Part shown: in pieces, positions 26,309-34,425 of the stretch
How the letters are laid out: every line of letters begins with the position of its first letter
Position numbering within the stretch: the stretch's first letter is position 1
NCBI GenBank assembly: GCA_965221575.1
Contig: CBDCSM010000012.1
Location: 682,001 to 746,000, forward strand
Length of the DNA: 64,000 nucleotides
Source: JAPPHA01 sp965221575
GTDB lineage: Bacteria > Pseudomonadota > Alphaproteobacteria > Rhodobacterales > Rhodobacteraceae
Direction: 5' to 3'
The notes under the pieces: generated by a model
Seen by the model: the letters and a program-made list of their open reading frames with translations, nothing else
The model's database searches: none
Told to the model about the DNA's origin: nothing
Program-made: the position numbers and the translations under genes

Positions 26309-27241
26309 ATGCTGAACTTCCTCATCCGCCGCCTCGGAATGCTGGTCGGCACCATGCTGGCAGTGTCGCTCCTGACCTTTCTGCTTCTGGAGGTCAACGG
26401 CGATGCGGTCGTCGTGAAGGTGATCGGGCCCTACTCGACCCAGGAACAGCGCGAGATATGGCTGGAGGCGAACGGCTACAACGAACCGGCCGCACTGCGT
26501 TATGTCACGTGGCTCTGGGAAGTAATGCGCGGCGATTTCGGCGAATCTATCCGCTACCGCGCCCAGGTGGCCGATGTCTTGTGGCCGCGGCTCGCCAATA
26601 CCGCGATCCTGGCCGCCGTGGTTTTCGCCATCATGATCCCGCTTTCGATCACCGCCGGTGTCATCGCCGGCATGAACGAGGGCGGCTTGACCGACCGGAT
26701 CATCTCCACCGCCTCGATCCTGACGACCTCGGTTCCCGAGTTCGCCAGCGCGGTGTTCCTGGCCTTCTTGTTCGTGCTGACTCTTGGCTGGTTCCCGGCG
26801 ACCTCGACCATGTCGGATGGATTCGATGCGATGCAGTTGGTGATGCCGGCGATGGTGCTGGTCCTGTTCGGCTTCGGCTATGTGGCACGGATGATGCGCG
26901 CCTCGATGTCAGAGGTGATGCATTCCAACTATATCCGCACGGCGATGCTGCGCGGCCTGCCGTTCTGGCGGGTGATCACCCATCATGCGCTGCGCAACGC
27001 GCTGATCGCGCCCTTCACCGTTATCATCCTGCAGATAAACTGGCTTCTGTCGGGGGTGATCGTCGTGGAATTCTTCTTTGCCTATCGCGGCTTCGGCGCG
27101 CTTCTCCTGGAGGCGTCGCTGACCCAGGACATCCGGCTGCTGCAGGCCTGCGCCATGGTTTCGGTGGTGGTCGCGGTCTCCACTCAGACCATCGCCGACA
27201 TCGGCTACGGCTTACTCAATCCCCGGGTGCGGTTTACATGA
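26309..27241 (+). CDS. Oligopeptide-type ABC transporter permease (DppB-like)
   Basis: 310 residues with about six membrane helices: an N-terminal helix (MLNFLIRRLGMLVGTMLAVSL), a periplasmic loop, then a five-helix core. The EAA-type coupling loop is present (MRASMSEVMHSNYIRTAMLRGL). An AGGAGA site precedes the ATG. The stop overlaps the start of the next permease by 4 bases (ATGA). It forms half of the membrane channel for the island's transporter, with the fused ATPase at 21.4 kb. Confidence 0.93.
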   Translation: MLNFLIRRLGMLVGTMLAVSLLTFLLLEVNGDAVVVKVIGPYSTQEQREIWLEANGYNEPAALRYVTWLWEVMRGDFGESIRYRAQVADVLWPRLANTAILAAVVFAIMIPLSITAGVIAGMNEGGLTDRIISTASILTTSVPEFASAVFLAFLFVLTLGWFPATSTMSDGFDAMQLVMPAMVLVLFGFGYVARMMRASMSEVMHSNYIRTAMLRGLPFWRVITHHALRNALIAPFTVIILQINWLLSGVIVVEFFFAYRGFGALLLEASLTQDIRLLQACAMVSVVVAVSTQTIADIGYGLLNPRVRFT

Positions 27242-28110
27242 CAGAGGCCTCCGCCCACCCGCCGCACGGCGCGGCCCGCCGCACGGTGCTGCCTAAGGTC
27301 CTGACCAGCCCGGTCGCGGTGATCGGCGGCGCGGTGGTGGTGTTCTGGTGTTCGGTGGCCCTCTTTGCGCCACTGATCGCGCCCTACGATCCGGTGGAAC
27401 AGTTCACTCCCTTCGTTCGGCCGGGAGCGTCTGGGCCGGATGGGCTCTGGCACATGCTCGGCACCGATCACCTAGGCCGTGACATCCTTTCGCGGATCAT
27501 TTTCGGCGCCCGGAGGGTGCTGTTTTTCGCGGTGACGGCGACCTTCTCGGCCTATGCGGTTGGGGTGACCATGGGCCTGTCGGCGGGTTATCTCAGGGGA
27601 TGGGTCGACGACGTGGTCTCGACCATCGCCAACATAGTGCTTTCATTCCCTGTCCTGGTCCTCTACGTCGTCATCATCTCGGTCTTCGGCGCCTCGGGCG
27701 GCAACATCATCCTCGCCGTCACATTCGCCAGCGCGCCTGGGATCATGCGCATCGTGCGTGGCATCGTGCTCGACTTGCGCAACCGCGATTACGTTGCCTC
27801 GGCCGAGACCAGGGGCGAGACCGCGCCTTACATAATGTTCGTGGAGATCCTGCCGAACGCCACTTCGCTTTTGATCGTCGATGCCTGCTTGCGCCTAGGC
27901 TACGTGACCATCACCATAGGGGTGCTCGGCTTTCTCGGCCTCGGCTTACCGCCGCCGCAGCCAGACTGGGGCGGCATGGTCAACGAATCCCGCTCAATGG
28001 CCACCTTCGCGCCCTACATGATGCTCTACCCGTGCGCGGCGATCTCGTCGCTGGTACTGGGGCTCAACCTTTTGGCCGACGGTTTGCGCGAAACCGAGTT
28101 GAAGGATTGA
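27238..28110 (+). CDS. Oligopeptide-type ABC transporter permease (DppC-like)
   Basis: 290 residues from the ATG overlapping the preceding stop. It has the DppC/OppC layout: a cytoplasmic N-terminus, a first helix (VAVIGGAVVVFWCSVALFAP), the diagnostic GTDHLGRDILSRIIFGAR segment, and a core with the EAA-like loop DYVASAETRGETAPYIMF and the GLGLPPPQPDWGGMV motif. It is the partner permease of the preceding protein in the inner membrane. The MttB-family gene follows after about 105 bases. Confidence 0.94.
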   Translation: MTEASAHPPHGAARRTVLPKVLTSPVAVIGGAVVVFWCSVALFAPLIAPYDPVEQFTPFVRPGASGPDGLWHMLGTDHLGRDILSRIIFGARRVLFFAVTATFSAYAVGVTMGLSAGYLRGWVDDVVSTIANIVLSFPVLVLYVVIISVFGASGGNIILAVTFASAPGIMRIVRGIVLDLRNRDYVASAETRGETAPYIMFVEILPNATSLLIVDACLRLGYVTITIGVLGFLGLGLPPPQPDWGGMVNESRSMATFAPYMMLYPCAAISSLVLGLNLLADGLRETELKD

Positions 28111-28215
28111 ACAATTGCGACCTGATTCCGCCCGCTCAGGTCGGATCGGGACGATTGCCGGGGCGCAGGGCTGCCAGAATTCAAGTGTGACCGACTATCG
28201 CCCCGATCGCGGAAT

Positions 28216-29754
28216 TTGAACGTGCAGCGCCGCAGGAGACGCAATTCCCGCGCCCGGCGATCACGCACGCCGGCGCTCGAACAGGTCCCCTGGCAGTCGA
28301 TCGAGAACGCCTTTCCCCCGGTTGCCTTCTATTCCGCCGACCAGATCGAGGCCATTCACGACTCATCCCTGTCGATTCTCGAATCCCTCGGAATTGAGCT
28401 GTTGGACGAGCGCGCCTGCGATCTTTTCGCGTCCGCCGGCGCCGATGTCGACCGCGGCACCGGCACCGTGCGCCCCGATCGCGCCCTGATGATGGAGTAC
28501 GTGGCCAAGGCGCCGTCGCGCTTTCGGCTGACCCCGTCCAACCACGCCCGCGCGATCGAGATCGGCGGCCGCGATCTGGTTTTCGGCCTCGTCGCCGGAC
28601 CGCCCAATGTCAGTGACGCCGAGCGCGGCCGCCGGCCGGCGAGCATGGAGGATTACCGCGACCTGATCCGTCTTGCCCAGTATTTCAACATCATACAACT
28701 GATCGGCAATCAGGCCGTGGCGCCCCTGGACCTGCCGGCCGAGACCCGCCACCTGGATACCTATTTCGCCAATCTCACCCTGTCGGATCTGTGTTTTCAC
28801 ATCTCCGCCATCGGCCCGGCGCGGGCGACCGACGGAATCACCATGATGGCTTTGGCCCGCGGCGAAAACCTGGAGGCGCTTGCCGAACGGCCCGGAGTCG
28901 TGGCGCCGATCTCGGTCAACTCGCCGCGGCGTTTCGACGGCGAGATGGCGAGGGGGCTGATCGCCACCGCCGAACTCGGCCAGGCTGTGCTGGTCACGCC
29001 CTTCACGCTGATGGGCGCGATGGCGGCTGTGACGCTGCCGACCGCGTTGGCTCAGCAGAATGCCGAGGCGCTGTTCGGGGTGGTACTGACGCAGCTGGTG
29101 CGCCCCGGCACCCCGGTGATCTACGGCGCATTCACCTCGAACGTGGACATGCGGACCGGTGCGCCGGCCTTCGGCACGCCTGAGAACGCGAAGGCCAATA
29201 TCGCCAGCGGACAGCTCGCTCGGCGCTACGGGTTGCCCTATCGCACCTCGAACGCCAACTCCTCGAACGCGGTGGACGCGCAGGCGGCTTACGAGACGCA
29301 AACGGCGCTCTGGGCGGCGGTGCTAGGCGGGGCGAACGTGATCTACCACGCCGCCGGATGGTTGGAGGGCGGTCTGACCGCATCGTTCGAGAAGCTGGTC
29401 CTGGACGTGGAGATGCTGCAGCAGATGGCCGAGATGATGCAGCCGCCGCAGGTGGATTCGACCACGCTCGCGCTCGACGCAATCGCCAACGTGCCGACCG
29501 GTGGGCATTTCTTCGGCGAGCCCCACACGATGGAACGCTACGAAACAGCCTTTTATCACCCGATCCTGTCGGATTGGAGCAATTACGAGGCCTGGGAGGC
29601 GGCGGGTGCGAAATCCGCGACCGACCGCGCCACCGGAATCTGGAAACAGGCGCTGGCGGAATACAGTCCGCCGGAATTGCCGGAGGACCGGAGCGAGGCC
29701 CTGGAGGCCTATGTGGCCCGCCGCAAGGCGGAAATCGAGGCGACGGGACTCTGA
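28216..29754 (+). CDS. MttB-family (trimethylamine methyltransferase-like) protein, non-pyrrolysine
   Basis: 512 residues if TTG 28216 is used; GTG 28222 is an alternative and neither has a strong ribosome binding site. The basic N-terminus (RRRRRNSRARRSR) followed by YSADQIEAIHDSSLSILESLG is typical of the MttB superfamily, as are GGANVIYHAAGWLEGGL and the C-terminal FFGEPHTMERYET. No in-frame amber codon exists, so it lacks pyrrolysine and belongs with the MtgB/MtpB/MtcB-type enzymes that demethylate betaines, rather than with true trimethylamine methyltransferase. Those enzymes need a corrinoid protein, and none is encoded nearby. It lies between the permeases and the binding protein, so its substrate may be what the transporter imports. 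Confidence 0.85.
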   Translation: MNVQRRRRRNSRARRSRTPALEQVPWQSIENAFPPVAFYSADQIEAIHDSSLSILESLGIELLDERACDLFASAGADVDRGTGTVRPDRALMMEYVAKAPSRFRLTPSNHARAIEIGGRDLVFGLVAGPPNVSDAERGRRPASMEDYRDLIRLAQYFNIIQLIGNQAVAPLDLPAETRHLDTYFANLTLSDLCFHISAIGPARATDGITMMALARGENLEALAERPGVVAPISVNSPRRFDGEMARGLIATAELGQAVLVTPFTLMGAMAAVTLPTALAQQNAEALFGVVLTQLVRPGTPVIYGAFTSNVDMRTGAPAFGTPENAKANIASGQLARRYGLPYRTSNANSSNAVDAQAAYETQTALWAAVLGGANVIYHAAGWLEGGLTASFEKLVLDVEMLQQMAEMMQPPQVDSTTLALDAIANVPTGGHFFGEPHTMERYETAFYHPILSDWSNYEAWEAAGAKSATDRATGIWKQALAEYSPPELPEDRSEALEAYVARRKAEIEATGL

Positions 29755-29793
29755 CCCGCCAGGCGCTTTCGGCGAGAACAAGGAGAACGACCG

Positions 29794-29958
29794 ATGGCAG
29801 TAGTTGATTGCAGCACGTCCGATGGGATACCATCAGCGATGTCGTGGTCTTCTTCTTCCAGCGCGGGCGATGAGCGTCGCGCGAATGCCGGCAGGCCCGG
29901 GCGGCCTGCCCTGACCGCACCCGCGCCGTGCAACGAACGGCGGGGCAACCAAGTATGA
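29794..29958 (+). CDS. Doubtful short ORF between the MttB-like and binding-protein genes
   Basis: An ATG with a strong AAGGAGAA site at the right spacing opens a frame of about 54 residues (MAVVDCSTSDGIPSAMSWSS...) that becomes Arg/Pro/Ala-rich and resembles nothing known. The good start signal with a meaningless body suggests the leftover start of a deleted gene. The hairpin at 29890-29910 lies inside it. Confidence 0.25.
   Translation: MAVVDCSTSDGIPSAMSWSSSSSAGDERRANAGRPGRPALTAPAPCNERRGNQV
29890..29910 (+). promoter_or_regulatory. Stem-loop upstream of the binding-protein gene
   Basis: GGCAGGCC and GGCCTGCC form a perfect 8-bp stem with a 5-base loop. There is no T-run. Hairpins in front of binding-protein genes often act as 5' mRNA stabilisers or processing sites that raise binding-protein level relative to the permeases; here that is only an inference from position. 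Confidence 0.4.
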
Positions 29959-29974
29959 CAAGGAGACAATTGAC

Positions 29975-31633
29975 ATGCAAAACCCGACACTGACCAGACT
30001 GACGGAATGGATGCGCGAAGGACGACTATCGCGTCGCGATTTCCTGCGCCAGTCGACGCTTCTGGGCCTTTCGGCGACTGCCGCCTATTCTCTGGCCGGG
30101 CTGCCGATGCCCGCGCGCGCCGCTGCCAGTCTGCCGCGCGGTGGAACTTTGAGAATGGGAATGCGGGTGCTGGACATCTCAAACCCGCACGCGATTTCCT
30201 TCGGTGAAGGCGCCGCGGTGATCCGCCCGGTCTGCGATTATCTGACGCGGACCGCGCAGGACAACATCACCAGGCCCTGGCTTCTGGACCGGTGGGAGGC
30301 GTCGGAGGACCTGCGCACTTGGACGCTGCATGTCCGCCCCGGGGTAACCTGGCACAATGGCCGGCCGTTCTCGGCCGAGGACGCGGCTTGGAATATCGAC
30401 CATGCGCTCCGGCCAGAAACCGGCTCTTCCGTGGTCGGTCTGATGTCAAGCTACATGTTGACCGATGAGAAAACCGGTGAAACCGACGATGATGGCAACC
30501 CGGTCACCCGGGCGGTGCTGTGGGATGCCAATGCCATCGAGGTGGTGGACGACCTGACGCTCCGGCTGAACCTCAAGGTCGCCGAGACCGCGGTGACCGA
30601 GCACCTGTTCCACTACCCGTTATGCATGCTCGATCCCGAGGAGAACGGCAGCTACGGCGTCGGTTCCAACGGCACCGGACCTTACACGATGGTCGAACAT
30701 GCCGTCGGCGAAAGGGCGGTGCTGGAACGGGCGGAGGGCGAGCATTTTTCGGGCGGCGGCCACCTCGACCGGATCGTGATCACCGATCTGGGCGAGGATT
30801 CCGCCGCCGCGATCTCGGCCCTTCTGACCGACCAGGTCGACGGCATTTACGAACTGTCGGAATCCCAGGCGCCCATGGTCACCGGGGCCGAGCACATCGA
30901 GGTCTACCGCGCCAATACCGCGCTGACCGCGGTGGCCCGCGGCAAGGTCGATCAGGAGCCGTTCAACGATCCGCGGATCATGCTGGCCATGCGCCACGCC
31001 ACCGACAGCAAGGCGGTGATCGAGCGTGCGCTGCGCGGAAATGCCGGGCCGGGCGATCACACCCATGTCTCGCCGATCCATCCGGAATGGGCGGATCTCG
31101 GGCCGTTCGAGTTCAACCCCGAACGGGCCGCCGAGATCCTGGCCGAGGCCGGCTATCCTGACGGCATCGACCTGGAAATGGTGGTCAAGACGCAGCCCAA
31201 CTGGGAACTCGACGTGGCCCAGGTCATGGTGCAGGACTGGGCAAAGGCAGGCATCCGCGTGACGCTTCAGACCCTTCCGGCCTCATCATTCTGGGATCGC
31301 TGGACGGAATATCCGTTCAGCCTGACCGCTTGGGGCCACAGGCCGCTCGGACCGATGGTGCTTGGACTAGCCTATCGCACCGGCGCACCCTGGAACGAAA
31401 GCAGCTTCTCGCATGAGCGTTTCGACGAATTGTTGGTGGAGATCGGCGGCACCGTCGACCCGGACGAACGCAAGCGGGTCATGGGCGAATTGATGACCAT
31501 CATGCGCGATGAAGGGCCAATTGTGCAGCCCCATTTCATGCAGGTGGCCACCGCCTTCAACCGCCGCGTGCTGAACTTCACCATGCACCCGACGAAGTAC
31601 ATCTTCTTCGAAGAAATGGCCATCGAGGCCTGA
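29975..31633 (+). CDS. Oligopeptide-type ABC transporter substrate-binding protein (Tat-exported)
   Basis: 552 residues of the SBP_bac_5 family. The N-terminus carries a twin-arginine signal (LSRRDFLRQ at about 18-26, hydrophobic stretch, cleavage near ARAAA), so it is exported folded. Family segments WTLHVRPGVTWHNGRPFSAE (about 110-130) and NGTGPYTM are clear. It delivers ligand to the two permeases upstream. CAAGGAGACAATT gives a strong ribosome binding site. The ligand is unknown; relatives carry peptides, opines, glutathione, nickel or small amines. A rho-independent terminator follows directly. Confidence 0.93.
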   Translation: MQNPTLTRLTEWMREGRLSRRDFLRQSTLLGLSATAAYSLAGLPMPARAAASLPRGGTLRMGMRVLDISNPHAISFGEGAAVIRPVCDYLTRTAQDNITRPWLLDRWEASEDLRTWTLHVRPGVTWHNGRPFSAEDAAWNIDHALRPETGSSVVGLMSSYMLTDEKTGETDDDGNPVTRAVLWDANAIEVVDDLTLRLNLKVAETAVTEHLFHYPLCMLDPEENGSYGVGSNGTGPYTMVEHAVGERAVLERAEGEHFSGGGHLDRIVITDLGEDSAAAISALLTDQVDGIYELSESQAPMVTGAEHIEVYRANTALTAVARGKVDQEPFNDPRIMLAMRHATDSKAVIERALRGNAGPGDHTHVSPIHPEWADLGPFEFNPERAAEILAEAGYPDGIDLEMVVKTQPNWELDVAQVMVQDWAKAGIRVTLQTLPASSFWDRWTEYPFSLTAWGHRPLGPMVLGLAYRTGAPWNESSFSHERFDELLVEIGGTVDPDERKRVMGELMTIMRDEGPIVQPHFMQVATAFNRRVLNFTMHPTKYIFFEEMAIEA

Positions 31634-31640
31634 CGAGCGT

Positions 31641-31672
31641 GGGGCCGGCCGTGGCGCCGGCCCCGCCTTTTG
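31641..31672 (+). terminator. Rho-independent terminator after the transporter operon
   Basis: GGGGCCGGC and GCCGGCCCC form a perfect 9-bp stem with a 6-base loop, followed by GCCTTTT. It lies 7 bases after the binding-protein stop, so it ends the plus-strand transporter transcript and separates it from the convergent DapA-family gene. Confidence 0.85.
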
Positions 31673-31681
31673 GCACCGGTT

Positions 31682-32575
31682 TCAGACCGGCGCCCGCGAG
31701 GGCACATCCAGATTGAGCGCGTCGAGCGCGGCCGTGGCCTCGTCCGAAAGCGGTGCGAGCGGCGGCAGGACGGCAGCATAGGCCGGGTCATCGTGCATCC
31801 TGGCCACGCAATGCTTCACCGCCGGGATCAGCGGCCAAAACGAGACCGCCGCCCGTGTCGCGCGGCAGGTGACCAGGGCCGTGGCATCGCCCGGGTCGCG
31901 CCACAGCCGCGCCGCCGCGCCGCAACTGACATTGGTGCTGGCCGAGATGCAGCCGGCGAACCCTCGCGTCCGGGCGTCGGCCAGCGCGGCCTCGTCGCTC
32001 GGGAAGACCGACAGGCCGGGGATTGCGGCGAGTTCGGCTGCATAGTCCAGGTCGCCGGAGCTGTCCTTGGCCCCCTCGATCCGCCCGTCCGTGGCCGCCA
32101 CCAGCCGGGCCACCAGCTCGGGGGAGAATGTCAGCCCGGTCATCTGCGGAAAATTGTACAGGTGGATGGGAGGGCCCTCGGCGCCCGCGCCATCGACCAG
32201 GCGCAGGAAATGCGCCTCGATCCCGGCATCGCTGACCCTCTTGTAGTAATAGGGCGGCAGAACCAGTGCCGCGCCGAAGCCGAGCGCCCCTGCCCGGCGA
32301 GTCAGGTTGAGCGTCGTCGGCAGGTCGGGGCAGCCGGTGCCGACCATCAGCCGTGCGGGGTCGAGTGCCTCGGCCGCCGCCTCCATCAGCGCGATGCGAT
32401 CTTCGGTGGAGAACGAGGTCGCCTCGCCTGTCGTGCCGAGCACGTTCAGCCCGTCGCAGCCGTGATCGAGAAGCCAGCGGGCATGTTCGAGGAAGCGCTC
32501 ATGATCCGGTCGCTCCTCCGCGTTCAGCGGCGTGACGATGGCAGCGAACACGCCAGAGAGCTTGGACGATGGCAT
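31682..32575 (-). CDS. DapA-family (dihydrodipicolinate synthase-like) aldolase/lyase
   Basis: 297 residues from the ATG at 32575 with an AAAGGAGG site. A class I aldolase TIM barrel: Schiff-base Lys170 (EGAKDSSGD), Tyr140 (YNFP), and the pyruvate-binding GTTGE at 47-51. The family includes DapA, N-acetylneuraminate lyase and several 2-keto-acid aldolases or dehydratases. A catabolic aldolase is more likely than lysine synthesis given the island context, but the substrate cannot be told. It is convergent with the binding-protein gene across a terminator. Confidence 0.88.
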   Translation of the reverse strand: MPSSKLSGVFAAIVTPLNAEERPDHERFLEHARWLLDHGCDGLNVLGTTGEATSFSTEDRIALMEAAAEALDPARLMVGTGCPDLPTTLNLTRRAGALGFGAALVLPPYYYKRVSDAGIEAHFLRLVDGAGAEGPPIHLYNFPQMTGLTFSPELVARLVAATDGRIEGAKDSSGDLDYAAELAAIPGLSVFPSDEAALADARTRGFAGCISASTNVSCGAAARLWRDPGDATALVTCRATRAAVSFWPLIPAVKHCVARMHDDPAYAAVLPPLAPLSDEATAALDALNLDVPSRAPV

Positions 32576-32635
32576 CTGGTGGCCTCCTTTCCTTGTCGGG
32601 GCGCGGCGACTGCGGCCCTCGGATGCGCCCCGATC

Positions 32636-33048
32636 GCAGGCGGCTTGTATAGGCCCCCATGGCCTCGTCAATGGGTGCCGGTGTCCAGGTGACCACCGCC
32701 TCCAGCCGGGCGGTGGAGCGCACGAGCCAGACGCCGCCAACCCGGTCGGTCGGCTGAACGAAGTCCGGAGTCGCGCTCTCGACCAGTCCGCCCCCCGGAA
32801 TCACCCGGCGCACGCCGCGGGCGAGATCGACCAGCCGATCACGCTACGTCCCCCGGCCGCCATCCCGCGACATCGGGCGTAGCGCGGCACCATGCTCCAG
32901 AACGTCGGCCGGTGCAGCCAGGGCGCGGTGCGCTCCAACAGGGTCACCCGCGCTGGCCTTATCCGGCGCTGGCCCGGTCGTGGTTCAGCCAGGCCAGCGC
33001 CACAAGCGCCAGGATGAAACCGGCGCCGCCCGTGATCAGCGCGTGCAT
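32636..33048 (-). pseudogene. NAD-dependent epimerase remnant
   Basis: A minus-strand ATG at 33048, 6 bases after the M24 gene stop, opens MHALITGGAGFILALVALAW, an epimerase N-terminus like that of the 16.3-kb protein, but hits TAA after 29 codons. In a shifted frame VTLLERTAPWLHRPTFWSMV aligns with that protein's VTVLDAGPKDDALDRFWAPV. A third frame ends WTPAPIDEAMGAYTSRLR, like an epimerase C-terminus. The remnant totals about 400 bases where about 1 kb is expected, so it is frameshifted and internally deleted. The alignment was made by eye. Confidence 0.6.
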
Positions 33049-33054
33049 CGCCGC

Positions 33055-34266
33055 TCAGTCCCAGGTCTCGTCGATGGGATAGGTCGACAGCGGCTCCGAC
33101 CCTGTCTCGGTGATCAGCACCTGTTCCTCCAGCTTCACCCCCTCGGCGCCGCCAACTTCTCCGACATAGCTTTCTATGCTGACGGTCATGCCGGGTTCCA
33201 GCACCGTCTCCATCACACCGCGATGCACGAATTTCGCCGGTACCGCCACCGGATGCTCGTCACCCAGGCCCACGCCGTGAAACAGGCCGAGATATTGCTG
33301 ATCCTCGAATTTCGACGGCATCCGGAACGAGGCGTGGGAAATCTCGGTAGTGGAGATGCCGGCACGCAGGAGTGCGCGGTTGTGCTCGATCTGGTCGCGG
33401 GAAACCTCGAGAAGCTCCCGCTGACTCCCGGTGGGCCGAACGTCGCCGCAAATCCAAGCACGTGAGATGTCGCAGACATAGCCATAGGGTCCGACCAGAT
33501 CGGTGTCGAAACTCACGATCTCGCCCTTCTCCAGAACCTTGAACCCGCATTCCTGATACCAGGGATTGGTGCGCGGGCCTGAGGCCAGGAGCCTCGTCAT
33601 GATCCACTCCCCGCCAAGCTCGATATTGGCCTGGTGCAAGAGCGACCAGAGCGCATTCTCGGTGATCCCGGGCCAGAGCGCGGCGCGCATCCTTGCCACG
33701 CCATCTTCGCAGGCGGCGACTGCCCTGCGCATGGCGGCGATTTCTTCGGTGGATTTCACCAGCCTTGCGGCCTCGGCCAGGGCCATCCCGTCCTCCAGCG
33801 CCAGGCCCTCAGCCAGGAGCGCGAAGCTGCCGGTAGTGTCGATGCGGTCGACGGCCAGGCGCAGGTTGCCGTCGCCGTGGGCGCGGATCTCGGCGGCGAT
33901 CTCGCCGGCGAACTCCCGCGCCTTGCGGAGGCCGTCATCGCCGGCGGCGAAATGGAACCAGGGGGTTCCAACCCGGGTTTCGGCAATCAAAGGCAGGTCG
34001 TCCGACAGGTGCTCTGCGCCGTGAAATTCCCACAGGATCACCCGGCCGCCAGCCATGACCAGAGCGTAACGGGCCGGGTTGTTGAGCGTCCAGACCTGCA
34101 TGTTGCTGCAATCGGTGGCGTAGCGGATGTTGACCGGATCGAAGAACAGTGCGCCGGCGACGTCGCGCGCCTCGATCTCGCGCAGGAGCCGACCGAGCCG
34201 GTAGCGGCGCATCGCCGCCAGGTCCGGGACTTCGGTCCTCGATTCCAACACTGCCGCATCGTCCAT
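33055..34266 (-). CDS. M24-family protein resembling DMSP lyase DddP
   Basis: 403 residues of the creatinase/aminopeptidase P fold. Metal-ligand positions are Asp254, Asp256, Asp266, His330, Glu365 and Glu380, with Asp336 and Tyr325 nearby. As I recall them, the Ruegeria DddP residues are Asp295, Asp297, Asp307, His371, Glu406, Glu421 and catalytic Asp377; all differ from ours by exactly 41, so no gap separates them. The block GGEWIMTRLLASGPRTNPW is also DddP-like. DddP cleaves dimethylsulfoniopropionate to dimethyl sulfide and acrylate. This protein lacks about 40 N-terminal residues, so a related function (creatinase, prolidase or another lyase) is possible. AGGAAAGGAC precedes the ATG. Confidence 0.75.
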   Translation of the reverse strand: MDDAAVLESRTEVPDLAAMRRYRLGRLLREIEARDVAGALFFDPVNIRYATDCSNMQVWTLNNPARYALVMAGGRVILWEFHGAEHLSDDLPLIAETRVGTPWFHFAAGDDGLRKAREFAGEIAAEIRAHGDGNLRLAVDRIDTTGSFALLAEGLALEDGMALAEAARLVKSTEEIAAMRRAVAACEDGVARMRAALWPGITENALWSLLHQANIELGGEWIMTRLLASGPRTNPWYQECGFKVLEKGEIVSFDTDLVGPYGYVCDISRAWICGDVRPTGSQRELLEVSRDQIEHNRALLRAGISTTEISHASFRMPSKFEDQQYLGLFHGVGLGDEHPVAVPAKFVHRGVMETVLEPGMTVSIESYVGEVGGAEGVKLEEQVLITETGSEPLSTYPIDETWD

Positions 34267-34425
34267 CGGACCGTCCTTTCCTGGATCGGCCCCAGTCTAG
34301 CCCCGATGCGCAGGAAACCGAACACGGAATCGACCACGCCGTGCGCGCCGCTGTCGTTTCCGGGTCCGCGCATGGGCACGCGGGCTGTCACCCTGCGCAG
34401 GTATTCCCTCGACCGGACTAGCCCC

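Noticed and set aside
29132..29980. 282-residue minus-strand frame opposite the MttB-like gene
   Set aside because: Arg/Pro-rich antisense shadow of a clearly coding plus-strand gene.
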